A DNA stretch of 64,000 bases from Nitrospirota bacterium (GTDB taxonomy: Bacteria > Nitrospinota_A > UBA7883 > JACRGQ01): contig JAJRYD010000024.1 of NCBI GenBank assembly GCA_024275955.1, positions 1 to 64,000 of the forward strand, read 5' to 3'. The notes under the pieces are model-generated. The model did not search any database. It saw only the letters and a list, made by a program, of their open reading frames with translations, and had not been told where the DNA came from. The translations under genes and the position numbers were made by a program. The first letter of the stretch is position 1, and every line of letters starts with the position of its first letter. Below, piece by piece: positions 56,681 to 64,000 of the stretch.

Positions 56681-57526
56681 ATGTTAAAACAATTTTCAAT
56701 AGCGGTAGTTCTTTCACTATTTTTCTTTGCACCAGCTTCTTACGCAAAAAGCAAAAGCATTTTGGCCGGCAAGAAGCCTGTCAAGGTTGCGATACTCGCT
56801 ATCGCTACCTATAACGCGGTTACCAGTGGCGAGGGGATTGGCGAGCTGGAATCGATAGGACAGGTTGCAGAAGCCGGTTCGGACGATAAATCGCTTGCGG
56901 AGGCGATTGATTTCCCCGCTTTTAGCGATTTTGTGATGAAAAGGTACAAGGAAGAGCTTTCCAAGGTCAAGAAATGGGAAGTCGTCTCCGCTTCGGAAAT
57001 AGGCAATCAGGAGGCTATAGATTCATTCAGGAAAAACCTTGCTGAAGCAATAAAGAAGATTCCCGGTTCGGATTCGAAAGTATTCGGACTGAACCCGGAC
57101 AGGTGGTCTTCCGCCGCCAACCTTCCGGTTGTTCCATTAGGGTCGGCTTTGTGCAAGTTGTGCGGCAACTATCAAAAGGCTCTGGTGGAGGCGGTCGCCA
57201 AGTACTGTAACGATGCTGGCGTGGACGGGGCATGGGTGATGACAATCTTCGCAGGTTACGGCACAAAGGGGATAAGCAAATTCTTCAGCAAGGTAACAAT
57301 GGGTTCTGGAAGTGGAACCGCGATTGTACACCCTCTCTACCTGCTGGTAGACAAAGACGGCAACCTTGCCTTCAAATCCAAGAACAACGAGAAGTACCGC
57401 TCGGAGGAATCTTTTGGAATGATCGGCGGCAAGAAAAAACTGGACAAGGAAATGGAAAAATATATTCTGGACGCCATCAATGTCAGCGCGGAAGATGTTG
57501 CCAAGAGGGTGAAGAAAAAAATCTAA
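56681..57526 (+). CDS. Secreted protein of unknown function
   Basis: A 281-residue protein with a good ribosome-binding site (AAAGGGAGG), a signal peptide (KQFSIAVVLSLFFFAPASYA) and a soluble mature part. It contains KVAILAIATYNAVTSGEGIG, a pair of cysteines in ALCKLCGNYQKAL, a glycine-rich MTIFAGYGTKGISKF segment and LLVDKDGNLAFKS. I do not recognise a family; the pattern around VAILAIATYNAV and VDKDGNLAFKSKN resembles periplasmic proteins measuring envelope states only in a general sense. A hairpin terminator follows. Confidence 0.7.
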   Translation: MLKQFSIAVVLSLFFFAPASYAKSKSILAGKKPVKVAILAIATYNAVTSGEGIGELESIGQVAEAGSDDKSLAEAIDFPAFSDFVMKRYKEELSKVKKWEVVSASEIGNQEAIDSFRKNLAEAIKKIPGSDSKVFGLNPDRWSSAANLPVVPLGSALCKLCGNYQKALVEAVAKYCNDAGVDGAWVMTIFAGYGTKGISKFFSKVTMGSGSGTAIVHPLYLLVDKDGNLAFKSKNNEKYRSEESFGMIGGKKKLDKEMEKYILDAINVSAEDVAKRVKKKI

Positions 57527-57540
57527 TCACCTTGCCTCTG

Positions 57541-57561
57541 CCCGGAGCTGATTGCTCCGGG
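57541..57561 (+). terminator. Hairpin terminator after the secreted-protein gene
   Basis: CCCGGAGC, loop TGATT, GCTCCGGG is a perfect 8-bp stem followed by TGGGCTTTCCC, with a weak T-tract. It begins 15 bases after the stop codon of the gene at 56681. Confidence 0.55.
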
Positions 57562-57652
57562 TGGGCTTTCCCATGTTAGAATCAACAATGTAGAAACCTT
57601 TTGCTCCCTTTTAATCTTAAAATGGTTATAATCACCAGCTTGGAAAAGATAA

Positions 57653-58936
57653 ATGACTGAACCGAGATTTAAGCACACCCTTACCGAACTTAGCGGAAAG
57701 CTCCGTTGTCTTACCGTTCCTATTCCGGCTTCCCGTTCCGTCACCCTGCTTGTGCTTGTAAAGGTTGGCAGTAGATACGAAACTAAAAAGCATAACGGCA
57801 TATCGCACTTTATGGAGCATATGTTCTTTAAAGGGGCCAAAAGGTATCCCGACACTATGGCTGTAGCTGGCGCTATCGACGGCGCGGGGGGAAGTTTTAA
57901 CGCTTTTACCGGAGAAGAGTCTGTCGGCTACTACGTCAAAATTTCCTCTGCAAGAAAAGAGATAGCTTACGACGTGCTTTCCGACATGCTCCTTAACTCG
58001 AAGTTTGACACAGAGGAGATAGGACGCGAGCGGGGCGTGATAATAGAAGAGATAAGAATGTACCACGACGATCCTATGAGCCAAGTACATCTCGATTTTA
58101 ACAGCCTCTTCTTTGGCGACCAGCCTCTCGGGTGGGATATAGCAGGGCCAGAAAAAAATATTACAGCTATAACCCGCGACGATTTTCTCGAGCATCACTC
58201 AGCCTACTATCACGGCGCCAACTGCGTCGTTACCTGCGCTGGCGATATAACCCAAAAGGAACATGAGGAACTTTCGGCAAAATACTTCACCTTTAGCGGA
58301 AATAAGGAGGAGGCAAAGCCGGAGCCTCATAAAAAAATAGAAACCAAAAAGGTATACCTGCGGAACAAAAATACCGAGCAGGCGCACTTCATATTCGGAT
58401 TCCCGTCCTGCGAGGCGGAACACGAAGACCTGCCGGCGCTTAAAGTTTTAAACAACGTGCTGGGCGGGGCTATGAGTTCCCGTCTTTTTTACCAGATACG
58501 GGAGAGAAGAGGCCTTGCCTACTACATAAGCTCCGGTATCTCTACATACGGCGATACCGGCATCATACAGGTAAGCGCCGGAGTAAACCTTAGCAAGGTA
58601 GAAGAAGCACTGACATGCGCTCTTGCCGAAATAGAAAAAATAAGAAACGAACCGATTACAAAAGAGGAAATTACAAGAACAAAGCAGAACATACTGGGCC
58701 ATACCGACCTCGCGCTGGAAGATTCGCGAAGGGTCGCCACCTTTTACGGCATGAGAGAAACGCTCTACGGCAAAATTAAAACACCGGAAGATATAGAGAC
58801 AGAGGTAAATAGCGTAACAATAGAACAGACATTTGAGGTGGCAAAATAATACTTCAAGCCGGAGGGGATGAAACTGTCATTGATAGGGCCCTTTGACGAC
58901 CAAAAAATATTTGAAAAAGCCTTTAATCTAAGCTAG
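57653..58936 (+). pseudogene. M16 zinc metallopeptidase, in-frame TAA near the C-terminus
   Basis: A processing-protease-like M16 peptidase. The first 398 codons (57653-58849) have the inverted zinc motif HFMEHMFFKG (near residue 58) and the third ligand Glu downstream in VIIEEIRMYHDDP. The C-terminal half carries IRERRGLAYYISSGIS. The frame stops at TAA (58847-58849) after FEVAK, but the same frame continues for 28 more codons with the family's usual ending (YFKPEGMKLSLIGPF, QKIFEKAFNLS) before TAG at 58934. So one base change removes about 29 residues. The lost part is a beta-strand of the last domain; the zinc site is intact, and a truncated product may still form. Confidence 0.85.
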
Positions 58937-59028
58937 TTCCGTACCAAAGGCTGTAAACGCTACCGAAGTTTCGTATAATTACGGCAAGAAAATTACCTAC
59001 ACCGTTTAAGGACTAAGGAGAAACCGAC

Positions 59029-59766
59029 ATGCAAAACTTTAGAACCGCCGCAATCGTTCTTACAACCGTTCTTTCCTCCATGTTGATATATGGGTGCTCC
59101 ACAAAAGGGGCTATCGAATCGCGGGAGCTTACAACCTCCGTAAAGATGTCGGAAACTATATTTCTAGAGCCTGTAGAGCCGGAGCAGAAGGTTATATGGG
59201 TACATGTTCGCAATACTTCCGACAAGCAGGACTTCGACCCCGTAAAAATGGAAGAGGCTATGACCAAAGAGTTTGAGCGGCGGGGCTACAGAGTAACCGA
59301 CTCGCCAAAGGCGGCCCATTACCGCTTGCAGGCGAACCTCCTTTACGCCGACCACGAGAAACAAGGGCTTACCGAGGAAGGGATAATGCTTGGCGGTTTT
59401 GGCGGAGCGATACTTGGCGGAGAGGTAGGCGGTGATAGTCTCTCTAAAACCGGCGCGCAGGTGATAGGCGCGGTAGTCGGTGCGGCTGTCGGCGGAATTG
59501 CTGGAGCGGCGATACATGTTGATAAATATATGCTGGTTGTAGATGTACAGATTGCCGAAAGAAAAAAAGAAGGAGTGAGCAACTATCAGTCGGGAGAGTC
59601 AACCTCGGGAAAAGTCACCAAAGAACAGTCGACATCATCAAGCGGAGAGTTTATCAACTACCGGACAAGGGTGGTTGGGATAGCAAAAAAAACCAATCTT
59701 AAGTGGGAAGAGGCACAGCCGATACTGCTGGAGAAGTTTACTTACTCGCTTGCCGGAATCTTCTAG
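59029..59766 (+). CDS. TraT-like complement-resistance lipoprotein
   Basis: A 245-residue lipoprotein: signal peptide with lipobox LIYGCSTKGA (Cys at residue 23). The body matches TraT: VHVRNTSDKQDF, a segment of Gly-rich hydrophobic text (GGFGGAILGGEVGG and IGAVVGAAVGGIAGAAIHVDKYMLVVDVQI), and a C-terminal FINYRTRVVGIAKKTNLKWEEA. In F plasmids TraT is an outer-membrane surface-exclusion and serum-resistance protein; here it is chromosomal and far from any conjugation genes. AAGGAG precedes the ATG. Confidence 0.88.
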   Translation: MQNFRTAAIVLTTVLSSMLIYGCSTKGAIESRELTTSVKMSETIFLEPVEPEQKVIWVHVRNTSDKQDFDPVKMEEAMTKEFERRGYRVTDSPKAAHYRLQANLLYADHEKQGLTEEGIMLGGFGGAILGGEVGGDSLSKTGAQVIGAVVGAAVGGIAGAAIHVDKYMLVVDVQIAERKKEGVSNYQSGESTSGKVTKEQSTSSSGEFINYRTRVVGIAKKTNLKWEEAQPILLEKFTYSLAGIF

Positions 59767-59903
59767 CCACGCAGTGAGTGGAGGCGGCTCCCCGCAGGTA
59801 AATCTGCGGGGAATTACAAGTGTCATCGCAAAAGAGCCGTTAGCCTACTGTCGCAATCTATTCCACTGCCAGAGGTTAGCTCTGCCGCCTTTGGGCAAAG
59901 TTT
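59766..59903. repeat. Palindromic spacer after the TraT-like gene
   Basis: The piece CTCCCCGCAGGTAAATCTGCGGGGA (59791-59815) is a strong hairpin, repeated in part at 865-890. No gene is present. Confidence 0.6.
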
Positions 59904-60141
59904 AAAAGTATGCGGAGCGGGTGCTGGTATATCAAAACGAGTTACATCAGTTTTTCAAATAAAATGAGTTTCTGCGAGTGTCAGCGAAGCTAAAGGGACT
60001 GTTTCCAAAAGAGTTTTTAAGCGTTTTAAAGGAGAAGTTCATTTTCTAACTTCGTAAAAACAGAGGCTTTAGAGATTGGCGATTTACAGCAAAATCAAAT
60101 TTATGCCATTCGGCAACAGCCCCCTAAAGGCAACGGAGCTA
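59904..60141 (-). repeat. Repeat family R1, copy 2, interrupted by MITE A copy 7
   Basis: Inverted match to 48920-49023. The continuity of the repeat is broken at CTAAA, where the MITE at 59995-60123 is inserted; the remaining piece CTAAAGGCAAC-x-x-AGCTA continues directly after it. It supplies a filled/empty pair for the MITE. Confidence 0.85.
59995..60123 (+). mobile_element. MITE family A, copy 7 (129 bp)
   Basis: Standard ends with perfect CTAAA duplication (59990-59994, 60124-60128). It sits inside repeat R1. It is about the same as copies 3 and 8 in its body, so insertion or spread is recent. Confidence 0.92.
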
Positions 60142-60239
60142 ATCGCGATAAGCATGCTGTGCCAACCTGCTTTTTGTTATGATATCAAAATGAAATTTAC
60201 TTTCTCCAAGGAGCGCTTCCATGCGCTGTATGGCGTGTA

Positions 60240-60893
60240 ATGGCGCTTGCTGAATGTCGGGTATGCGGAGCGATGTCGCCCGTTTTTTTTGAAGACAAAA
60301 GAAAATTCTACAAATGCCGTAACTGCTTTCTTATATTTACCGATGAGTTCGCGGGCGAAGCGGAGGCAGAGGCGCACTATAAAAAACAGCAGGCGGAAAC
60401 CGACGCGTCGTTCTGGAAGGAACAGGTTGATGCATTGCTTACCATTTCTGCCAAGTATGTTCCACGCCCAAAAAAGATTCTTGATTTTGGCGCAGGTTCC
60501 GGCGAAATAACAAAAGAGATTAGGAGCCGTGGGCTAGACTGCACTTCGCTCGAACCTATGGAAGACGGTTTTTTAAAAGACCAAAGCTTCGGGGAAAAGT
60601 TCGACATTATTTTTGCGGTAGAGGTTATAGAGCATATCCAGAACCTTTGGGAAGAGCTAAGGGAGATGGAAGAGGTTCTCTCCCCCGGCGGGGTGATGGT
60701 TTTTAGCACCATACTTACCGATAAATTTGTATACGAGGCGAATAGTGTCGATGTTTTTAGAGAATGGTTTTACAAGGACGACCAGACGCATGTCTCGTTT
60801 TTTTGCAACGAGACGATGTCTTATATCGCCAATATGCTGGGGTACGAAGCGTATACTTTCGGCCAGAACGTCATAGTGCTTAAAAGCCGATAG
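60240..60893 (+). CDS. SAM-dependent methyltransferase with N-terminal zinc ribbon
   Basis: A 217-residue class I methyltransferase: N-terminal C-x2-C ... C-x2-C (CRVCGAMSPVFF and YKCRNCFLIF), then the SAM-binding motif ILDFGAGSGEITKEI near residue 80. FDIIFAVEVIEHIQNLWEEL and LSPGGVMVFSTI follow. Such proteins methylate small molecules or sugars; the substrate is unknown. The ATG at 60240 has no clear ribosome-binding site. AAGGAG at 60208 leads to an ATG at 60221 in another frame that stops after 10 codons, which may be a leader peptide or a sign of a shifted start. Confidence 0.8.
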   Translation: MALAECRVCGAMSPVFFEDKRKFYKCRNCFLIFTDEFAGEAEAEAHYKKQQAETDASFWKEQVDALLTISAKYVPRPKKILDFGAGSGEITKEIRSRGLDCTSLEPMEDGFLKDQSFGEKFDIIFAVEVIEHIQNLWEELREMEEVLSPGGVMVFSTILTDKFVYEANSVDVFREWFYKDDQTHVSFFCNETMSYIANMLGYEAYTFGQNVIVLKSR

Positions 60894-60969
60894 CGGCTAC
60901 CTGCAAGCACCGCCTACCGCCAATGCCGTTGACCTGATTGATTATGCACCGTCTCTTACAGTATCTTCT
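60894..60969. other. Short spacer
   Basis: About 75 bases between the methyltransferase stop and the stop of the broken barrel gene; nothing recognisable. Confidence 0.3.
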
Positions 60970-61478
60970 TTACCTCTCTTTCTGATTTACTCCTGCTCCG
61001 AACCAGATTCCGATTCCGATCTCGATGCTACTGAGGAAAATTGTTTCGGTATCGTAAATGATGTCATTGCGCAGAAGAGCGAAGCCCGACAGGATTGCTT
61101 TTGTTGTCCCCCTCGCCGAAATAACCTATCGTGCCGATCTGGTTGACCCAAAATCCAAAAAGCATAGCCTCAAGTACGATACCGATCGTTTGGTATTCGT
61201 AGTTAGCTTGGTCACTTGTAAAGACACTGTGTTTGCCGAATTCTATCCCCGCCGCTTTTGTATCGGATACATAGGCGAGAATCTGGACAGACTGGTGGCT
61301 GTTAGAATTTTTCATTCCGGAAAAATCGTAGCTCGATTTGGTGAAGCCGCCGCCCGCCATAACGCGGGTGACGATTGTCATCTCATCTTTTTCAGGTTCC
61401 GCGCCAGCTGTGCCGATTAGCGGGTAGAGAATAACAGCAATTATAACGGCCGCACAGATGGTAAAATATGGCTCGCAT
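60970..61478 (-). pseudogene. Outer-membrane beta-barrel gene broken by two frameshifts
   Basis: Three minus-strand frames join into one sensible protein. ATG at 61476-61478 reads MRAIF; dropping one T of a TTTT run continues as TICAAVIIAVILYPLIGTAGAEP (signal peptide). The middle frame (ending at 61064) has barrel-like strands (ASP/Gly/aromatic mix, TRVMAGGGFTKSSYDFSGM). Dropping one G of GGG near the end continues as FALLRNDIIYDTETIFLSSIEIG and IGIWFGAGVNQKER to a stop at 60970. Both shifts need removal of one base in a homopolymer, so sequencing or assembly error is possible. If genuine, the gene is dead. No function is assignable. Confidence 0.65.
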
Positions 61479-61633
61479 CGGAGGTTTTGAAAAGGTCGCT
61501 CGAATATTTTTACTGATATTTCGCCGCGCCCATATTGACGCAATCCTATCGCTATAGCCTCGTTTCTGCAAAGCGGCCCGTTGCACGGGGTCTGCCGGTT
61601 GTCATGCACCCAGCACTGCAGGTTTGCCGGAGG

Positions 61634-61749
61634 TTATTTTCCACTTGCGGTGGAACAGGCGGCTATCACCTGCGGGTCATTCGTAGCATAGCTTTTCCCT
61701 GCTACCCCTGTAATCCACAGGCAAGAGGTGCCTGTGCCACTAAAGCTAT
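61634..61749 (+). repeat. Repeat family R2, copy 2 (116 bp)
   Basis: Matches 49564-49679; contains the REP hairpin on the minus strand at 61716-61740. Confidence 0.85.
61716..61740 (-). repeat. REP hairpin 4 (GTGG-headed)
   Basis: On the minus strand GTGG, CACAGGC, loop ACCTCTT, GCCTGTG, the same as at 49646. Confidence 0.8.
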
Positions 61750-61783
61750 CAGAGCCTCGGCGGTAGTCGCCACATGTTAGCAA

Positions 61784-61912
61784 AGGACTGTTTCCAAAAG
61801 AGTTTTTAAGCGTTTTAAAGGAGAAGTTCATTTTCTAACTTCGTAAAAACAGAGGCTTTAGAGATTGGCGATTTACAGCAAAACCAAATTTATGCCATTC
61901 GGCAACAGCCCC
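61784..61912 (+). mobile_element. MITE family A, copy 8 (129 bp)
   Basis: The start is AGGACTGTTTCC (first base differs) and the end GGCAACAGCCCC; AGCAA duplication is perfect (61779-61783, 61913-61917). It is nearly identical to copy 7. Confidence 0.92.
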
Positions 61913-61978
61913 AGCAAAGGTTTTGGATGTTCTAGAAGTTTTCTTTTACGTCTGCGAGAGGCAAACCCGCAATGCCGG

Positions 61979-63232
61979 CTATTCGTACCTTAGAGCTTCC
62001 GCAGGGTCGAGGCGGGAGGCGTTCCATGCCGGGTAGATGGCGGATAGAAGCGTTATTAAAACCGAACATACCGAAACAAGGACAAAGTCCGAAATGTTCA
62101 TCTCTACCGCCAGCGTGGCGGCTGGGTAGATATCGGCAGGGAGTCTTATGAACTGGTATCTATCTAGAAGCAGGCAGAAGATGTAGCCGAATATGTTGCC
62201 GGCCAGAGTGCCGACCAATCCGATTATCGCCCCTTCCATAAAAAATATCCGTAGTATGTTGTTTTTTGTCGCTCCCATCGTTCTTAATATCGCTATGTCC
62301 CGCCCCTTTTCCATCACCACCATTATCATCGTGCTTACTATGTTGAAGGCGGCTACAAGTATGATGAGCGCCAGTATGACGAATATTCCTATCTTCTCCA
62401 GCTTTAGCGCGACGAAAAGCGATTCGTTCATCTCCATCCAGTCTCTCGCGTAGTATGGCGGGCCTAATGTTTCGGTTAGTTCTTTCGCGGTAATGTTCGC
62501 GGTATATAGGTCGTTCACCTTTACCTCTACGCCGGTTATTTTTCCCTCCATCTCAAAGAAATCTTGCGCCGCTTTTATAGATATAATCGCCATCCCTGAG
62601 TCGTACTCGTACATGCCGGAATGAAAAAGCCCGACTATACGAAATTTTTTTAGCTTTGGAATACTTCCCATCGCCGTCTGCCGCCCCTGCGGCGAGAGCA
62701 GGTTTACATTTTCTCCAACGTTTATTCCGAGGTGAGCGGCAAGCTCGTCCCCCAGTATTATCCCATCTCTTTCAAACTCGCCGTCCTTGAAGGTTCTCAA
62801 GAGGTCGTCTATGGAGCCGGAGGTAATGTACTGCCCCACTTTGGTAACAGCCCCCTCTTTTGCGGGGTCGACCCCCCTTATTATAGCCCCTGTAGACCGG
62901 ATGCTGGACGATACCAGCACCTCTTTGTAAATGTAGTTTGCCGCCGCCAGCACGTCTGGGTGCTGTTTTACCTTGTCGACGATATTTTCCGACTCCAGCG
63001 CCCTGCCGCCGACCTTTAGGATAACAATATGCGAGTAGGTGCCGAGTATCTTGTCGCGCAGTTCGTTTTGCATGCCGGTCATTACCGAAAGAACAACGAT
63101 GAGAGCCATCACGCCTAGCGCGACCCCGCCGATAGATATCCATGTTATAAGAGAGATGAAAGTTTGCTTGCGTTTTGCCATCAAGTAACGCAGGCCGATG
63201 AAAATCTCGAACTTCAAATTATACGCTCCCAA
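61979..63232 (-). CDS. LolC/LolE-type lipoprotein-releasing permease
   Basis: The inner-membrane permease of the Lol system, which hands lipoproteins to LolA. The 417-residue protein has the N-terminal start FEIFIGLRYLMAKRKQTFISLITWISIGGVALGVMALIVVLSVMTGMQ in two blocks, a periplasmic domain from 50 to 270, and three C-terminal membrane segments with IVSTMIMVVMEKGRDIAILRTMGAT (MacB-like signature, near 305). LolD is not seen in the window. The C/E distinction is not made by sequence; many non-enteric bacteria have one combined protein (LolF). Confidence 0.92.
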   Translation of the reverse strand: MGAYNLKFEIFIGLRYLMAKRKQTFISLITWISIGGVALGVMALIVVLSVMTGMQNELRDKILGTYSHIVILKVGGRALESENIVDKVKQHPDVLAAANYIYKEVLVSSSIRSTGAIIRGVDPAKEGAVTKVGQYITSGSIDDLLRTFKDGEFERDGIILGDELAAHLGINVGENVNLLSPQGRQTAMGSIPKLKKFRIVGLFHSGMYEYDSGMAIISIKAAQDFFEMEGKITGVEVKVNDLYTANITAKELTETLGPPYYARDWMEMNESLFVALKLEKIGIFVILALIILVAAFNIVSTMIMVVMEKGRDIAILRTMGATKNNILRIFFMEGAIIGLVGTLAGNIFGYIFCLLLDRYQFIRLPADIYPAATLAVEMNISDFVLVSVCSVLITLLSAIYPAWNASRLDPAEALRYE

Positions 63233-63315
63233 ATTCTATTGCAATCACAGCCATACATAATACCTTCAATAAGGCTTTTTGGGGCAATGATGTGGGAGAA
63301 GCTGTTTTTTCGTGC

Positions 63316-63432
63316 CTAGCTGTTGTGCGACCCGTCGCAAAAAGGCTGGTTTTTCGTTTTGAAGCATCTGCATATCTGATATGTTTTCTTTTTGTCGAGC
63401 GTAATCTCTTCGGGGCCTTTTCTAGGTTCCAT
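63316..63432 (-). CDS. CDGSH iron-sulfur protein (38 residues)
   Basis: A minus-strand ORF from ATG 63432 to TAG 63316 encodes MEPRKGPEEITLDKKKTYQI followed by CRCFKTKNQPFCDGSHNS. The [2Fe-2S]-binding CDGSH motif C-x-C-x2-(S/T)-x3-P-x-C-D-G-(S/A/T)-H is intact: Cys, Cys, Cys and His at the right spacing. Such proteins bind a redox-active, pH-labile cluster. At 38 residues it is very short for the family, so an alternative start upstream is possible but no suitable codon is seen. It has no clear operon partner. Confidence 0.8.
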   Translation of the reverse strand: MEPRKGPEEITLDKKKTYQICRCFKTKNQPFCDGSHNS

Positions 63433-63633
63433 AACTCGGCATTGTAAATGATTTGGGGCTTTTCGGCGAACGCAAGGCGGTCTGGGGGAGCGGGGGGATT
63501 ATTCTGCTGTATCCGTATTTGGTAATTTTGGTTTGCCGGTTTGGCTGGCGGTTGGTGCCGATTAGTACGGGGTAGAGCCTGAGAGCCTGCCCCCTATTTC
63601 AGCTGATAGGGGGCAGACAAAAATCTTTGGGGG
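63433..63633. other. Spacer between CDGSH gene and tpx
   Basis: About 200 bases with no gene. The part 63575-63625 holds a GC-rich palindrome GCCCCCTATT-TCAGCTG-ATAGGGGGC, a perfect 9-bp inverted repeat close to the tpx stop on the minus strand and likely a terminator. Confidence 0.45.
63588..63614 (-). terminator. Terminator-like hairpin after tpx
   Basis: GCCCCCTAT (63588-63596), central TTCAGCTG, ATAGGGGGC (63606-63614) is a 9-bp perfect stem located about 20 bases after the tpx stop in transcription direction. No T-run is seen immediately beyond on the minus strand. Confidence 0.5.
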
Positions 63634-64000
63634 TTAATTGAGCGCCGCTAACGCCTTGCCGTAATCTGGTTCCTGCGTTATTTCCGGCACCTGCTCCGTG
63701 TAGATAACCTTACCTTCCTCATCCAGAACAACCACTGCCCGTGAGCATAGCCCTGCCAAAACTGAATCGGTAATCTCAACACCGTAGTCCTGAGCGAAAG
63801 AGCCTCTGAATGTCGAGGCCGCTTCGGCATTTTCTATTCCTTCGGAGCCGCAGAAGCGTTTAAGAGCGAAAGGAAGGTCTGCCGAGACATTAACGATAAC
63901 GGCATTGCCGGCCTTGCCCGCTTCTTCGTTAAATTTTCTTACGGAACTCGCGCAGACAGGTGTATCAAGGCTTGGGAAGATATTTAAAATGATCTTTTTC
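63634..64000 (-). CDS. tpx: Thiol peroxidase Tpx, partial (N-terminus off window)
   Basis: The last 121 residues of a Tpx-type peroxiredoxin. The peroxidatic Cys is in [19 protein letters not shown]. The resolving Cys is in [10 protein letters not shown], 34 residues later. The conserved [19 protein letters not shown] and ending [10 protein letters not shown] follow. The gene begins to the right of the window (minus strand). Tpx reduces peroxides with thioredoxin in the cytoplasm or periplasm. Confidence 0.93.
   Translation of the reverse strand, partial: KKIILNIFPSLDTPVCASSVRKFNEEAGKAGNAVIVNVSADLPFALKRFCGSEGIENAEAASTFRGSFAQDYGVEITDSVLAGLCSRAVVVLDEEGKVIYTEQVPEITQEPDYGKALAALN

Noticed and set aside
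58847-58849. Programmed stop-codon readthrough in the M16 gene
   Set aside because: TAA is the tightest stop and no readthrough context is visible; nonsense mutation or error preferred.
59029-59766. Conjugative or plasmid region because of the TraT-like gene
   Set aside because: No other tra, mob or replication genes nearby; the neighbours are chromosomal.

Overview
The window is a chromosomal segment from a diderm, flagellated, cytochrome c-making bacterium. The outer membrane is implied by LolC/E, MlaE/MlaD-type lipid transport, TraT-like and other lipoproteins and several predicted beta-barrels. Flagellar export genes with FlhF and FlhG suggest placed, probably polar, flagella. System I haem genes (ccmABCD) imply c-type cytochromes, and a Na/phosphate symporter with PhoU/PhoB/PhoR implies phosphate control. 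Gene order and protein character resemble the former Deltaproteobacteria, Nitrospinota or SAR324 grade, but I cannot assign a phylum from sequence reading alone.

Layout. 1-830: debris of IS630 and IS66 elements. 1195-5551: an Rrf2 regulator coupled to dnaA, then a possible oriC-like spacer and gyrB. 5896-9790: outer-membrane protein, ccmABDC and a His-tailed membrane protein. 10054-10700: an internally deleted IS5-type element. 11127-20447 (minus): a redoxin, then fliO-fliP-fliQ-fliR-flhB-flhA-flhF-flhG and a small membrane protein. 21088-26805: a TPR protein, then the rpsU-yqeY-dnaG-rpoD macromolecular synthesis cluster with a tRNA(CAT). 27081-34270 (minus): GspL/GspM-like pair, rimP-nusA, and an MCE (Mla) lipid-transport operon with a degenerate ATPase. 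34464-37850: a secreted protein with 28 Sel1 repeats. 38230-48787 (minus): rnhA, infB, a small ORF, a split mutS2, then an outer-membrane protein and nptA-phoU-phoB-phoR. 49762-55491: queC, a REP-associated tyrosine transposase (RAYT), a TIGR04282/DUF2064 protein, alaS and a small membrane protein. 55547-64000: murI, a secreted unknown, an M16 peptidase with an in-frame stop, a TraT-like lipoprotein, a methyltransferase, a broken beta-barrel gene, lolC/E, a 38-residue CDGSH protein and a partial tpx.

The most interesting content is the intergenic repeat ecology. Eight copies of a ~125-131 bp MITE with imperfect terminal inverted repeats carry 5-bp target duplications (six perfect). One copy restores the gyrB stop codon, one contains a second MITE nested inside it, and one interrupts another repeat whose empty copy is also in the window. 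One MITE end matches the left end of the IS5-type remnant, a candidate parent. A RAYT gene sits between inverted GTGG-headed REP hairpins that recur elsewhere. Genes with lesions are mutS2, the M16 peptidase and the barrel gene at 60970-61478; assembly error cannot be excluded for the single-base ones.
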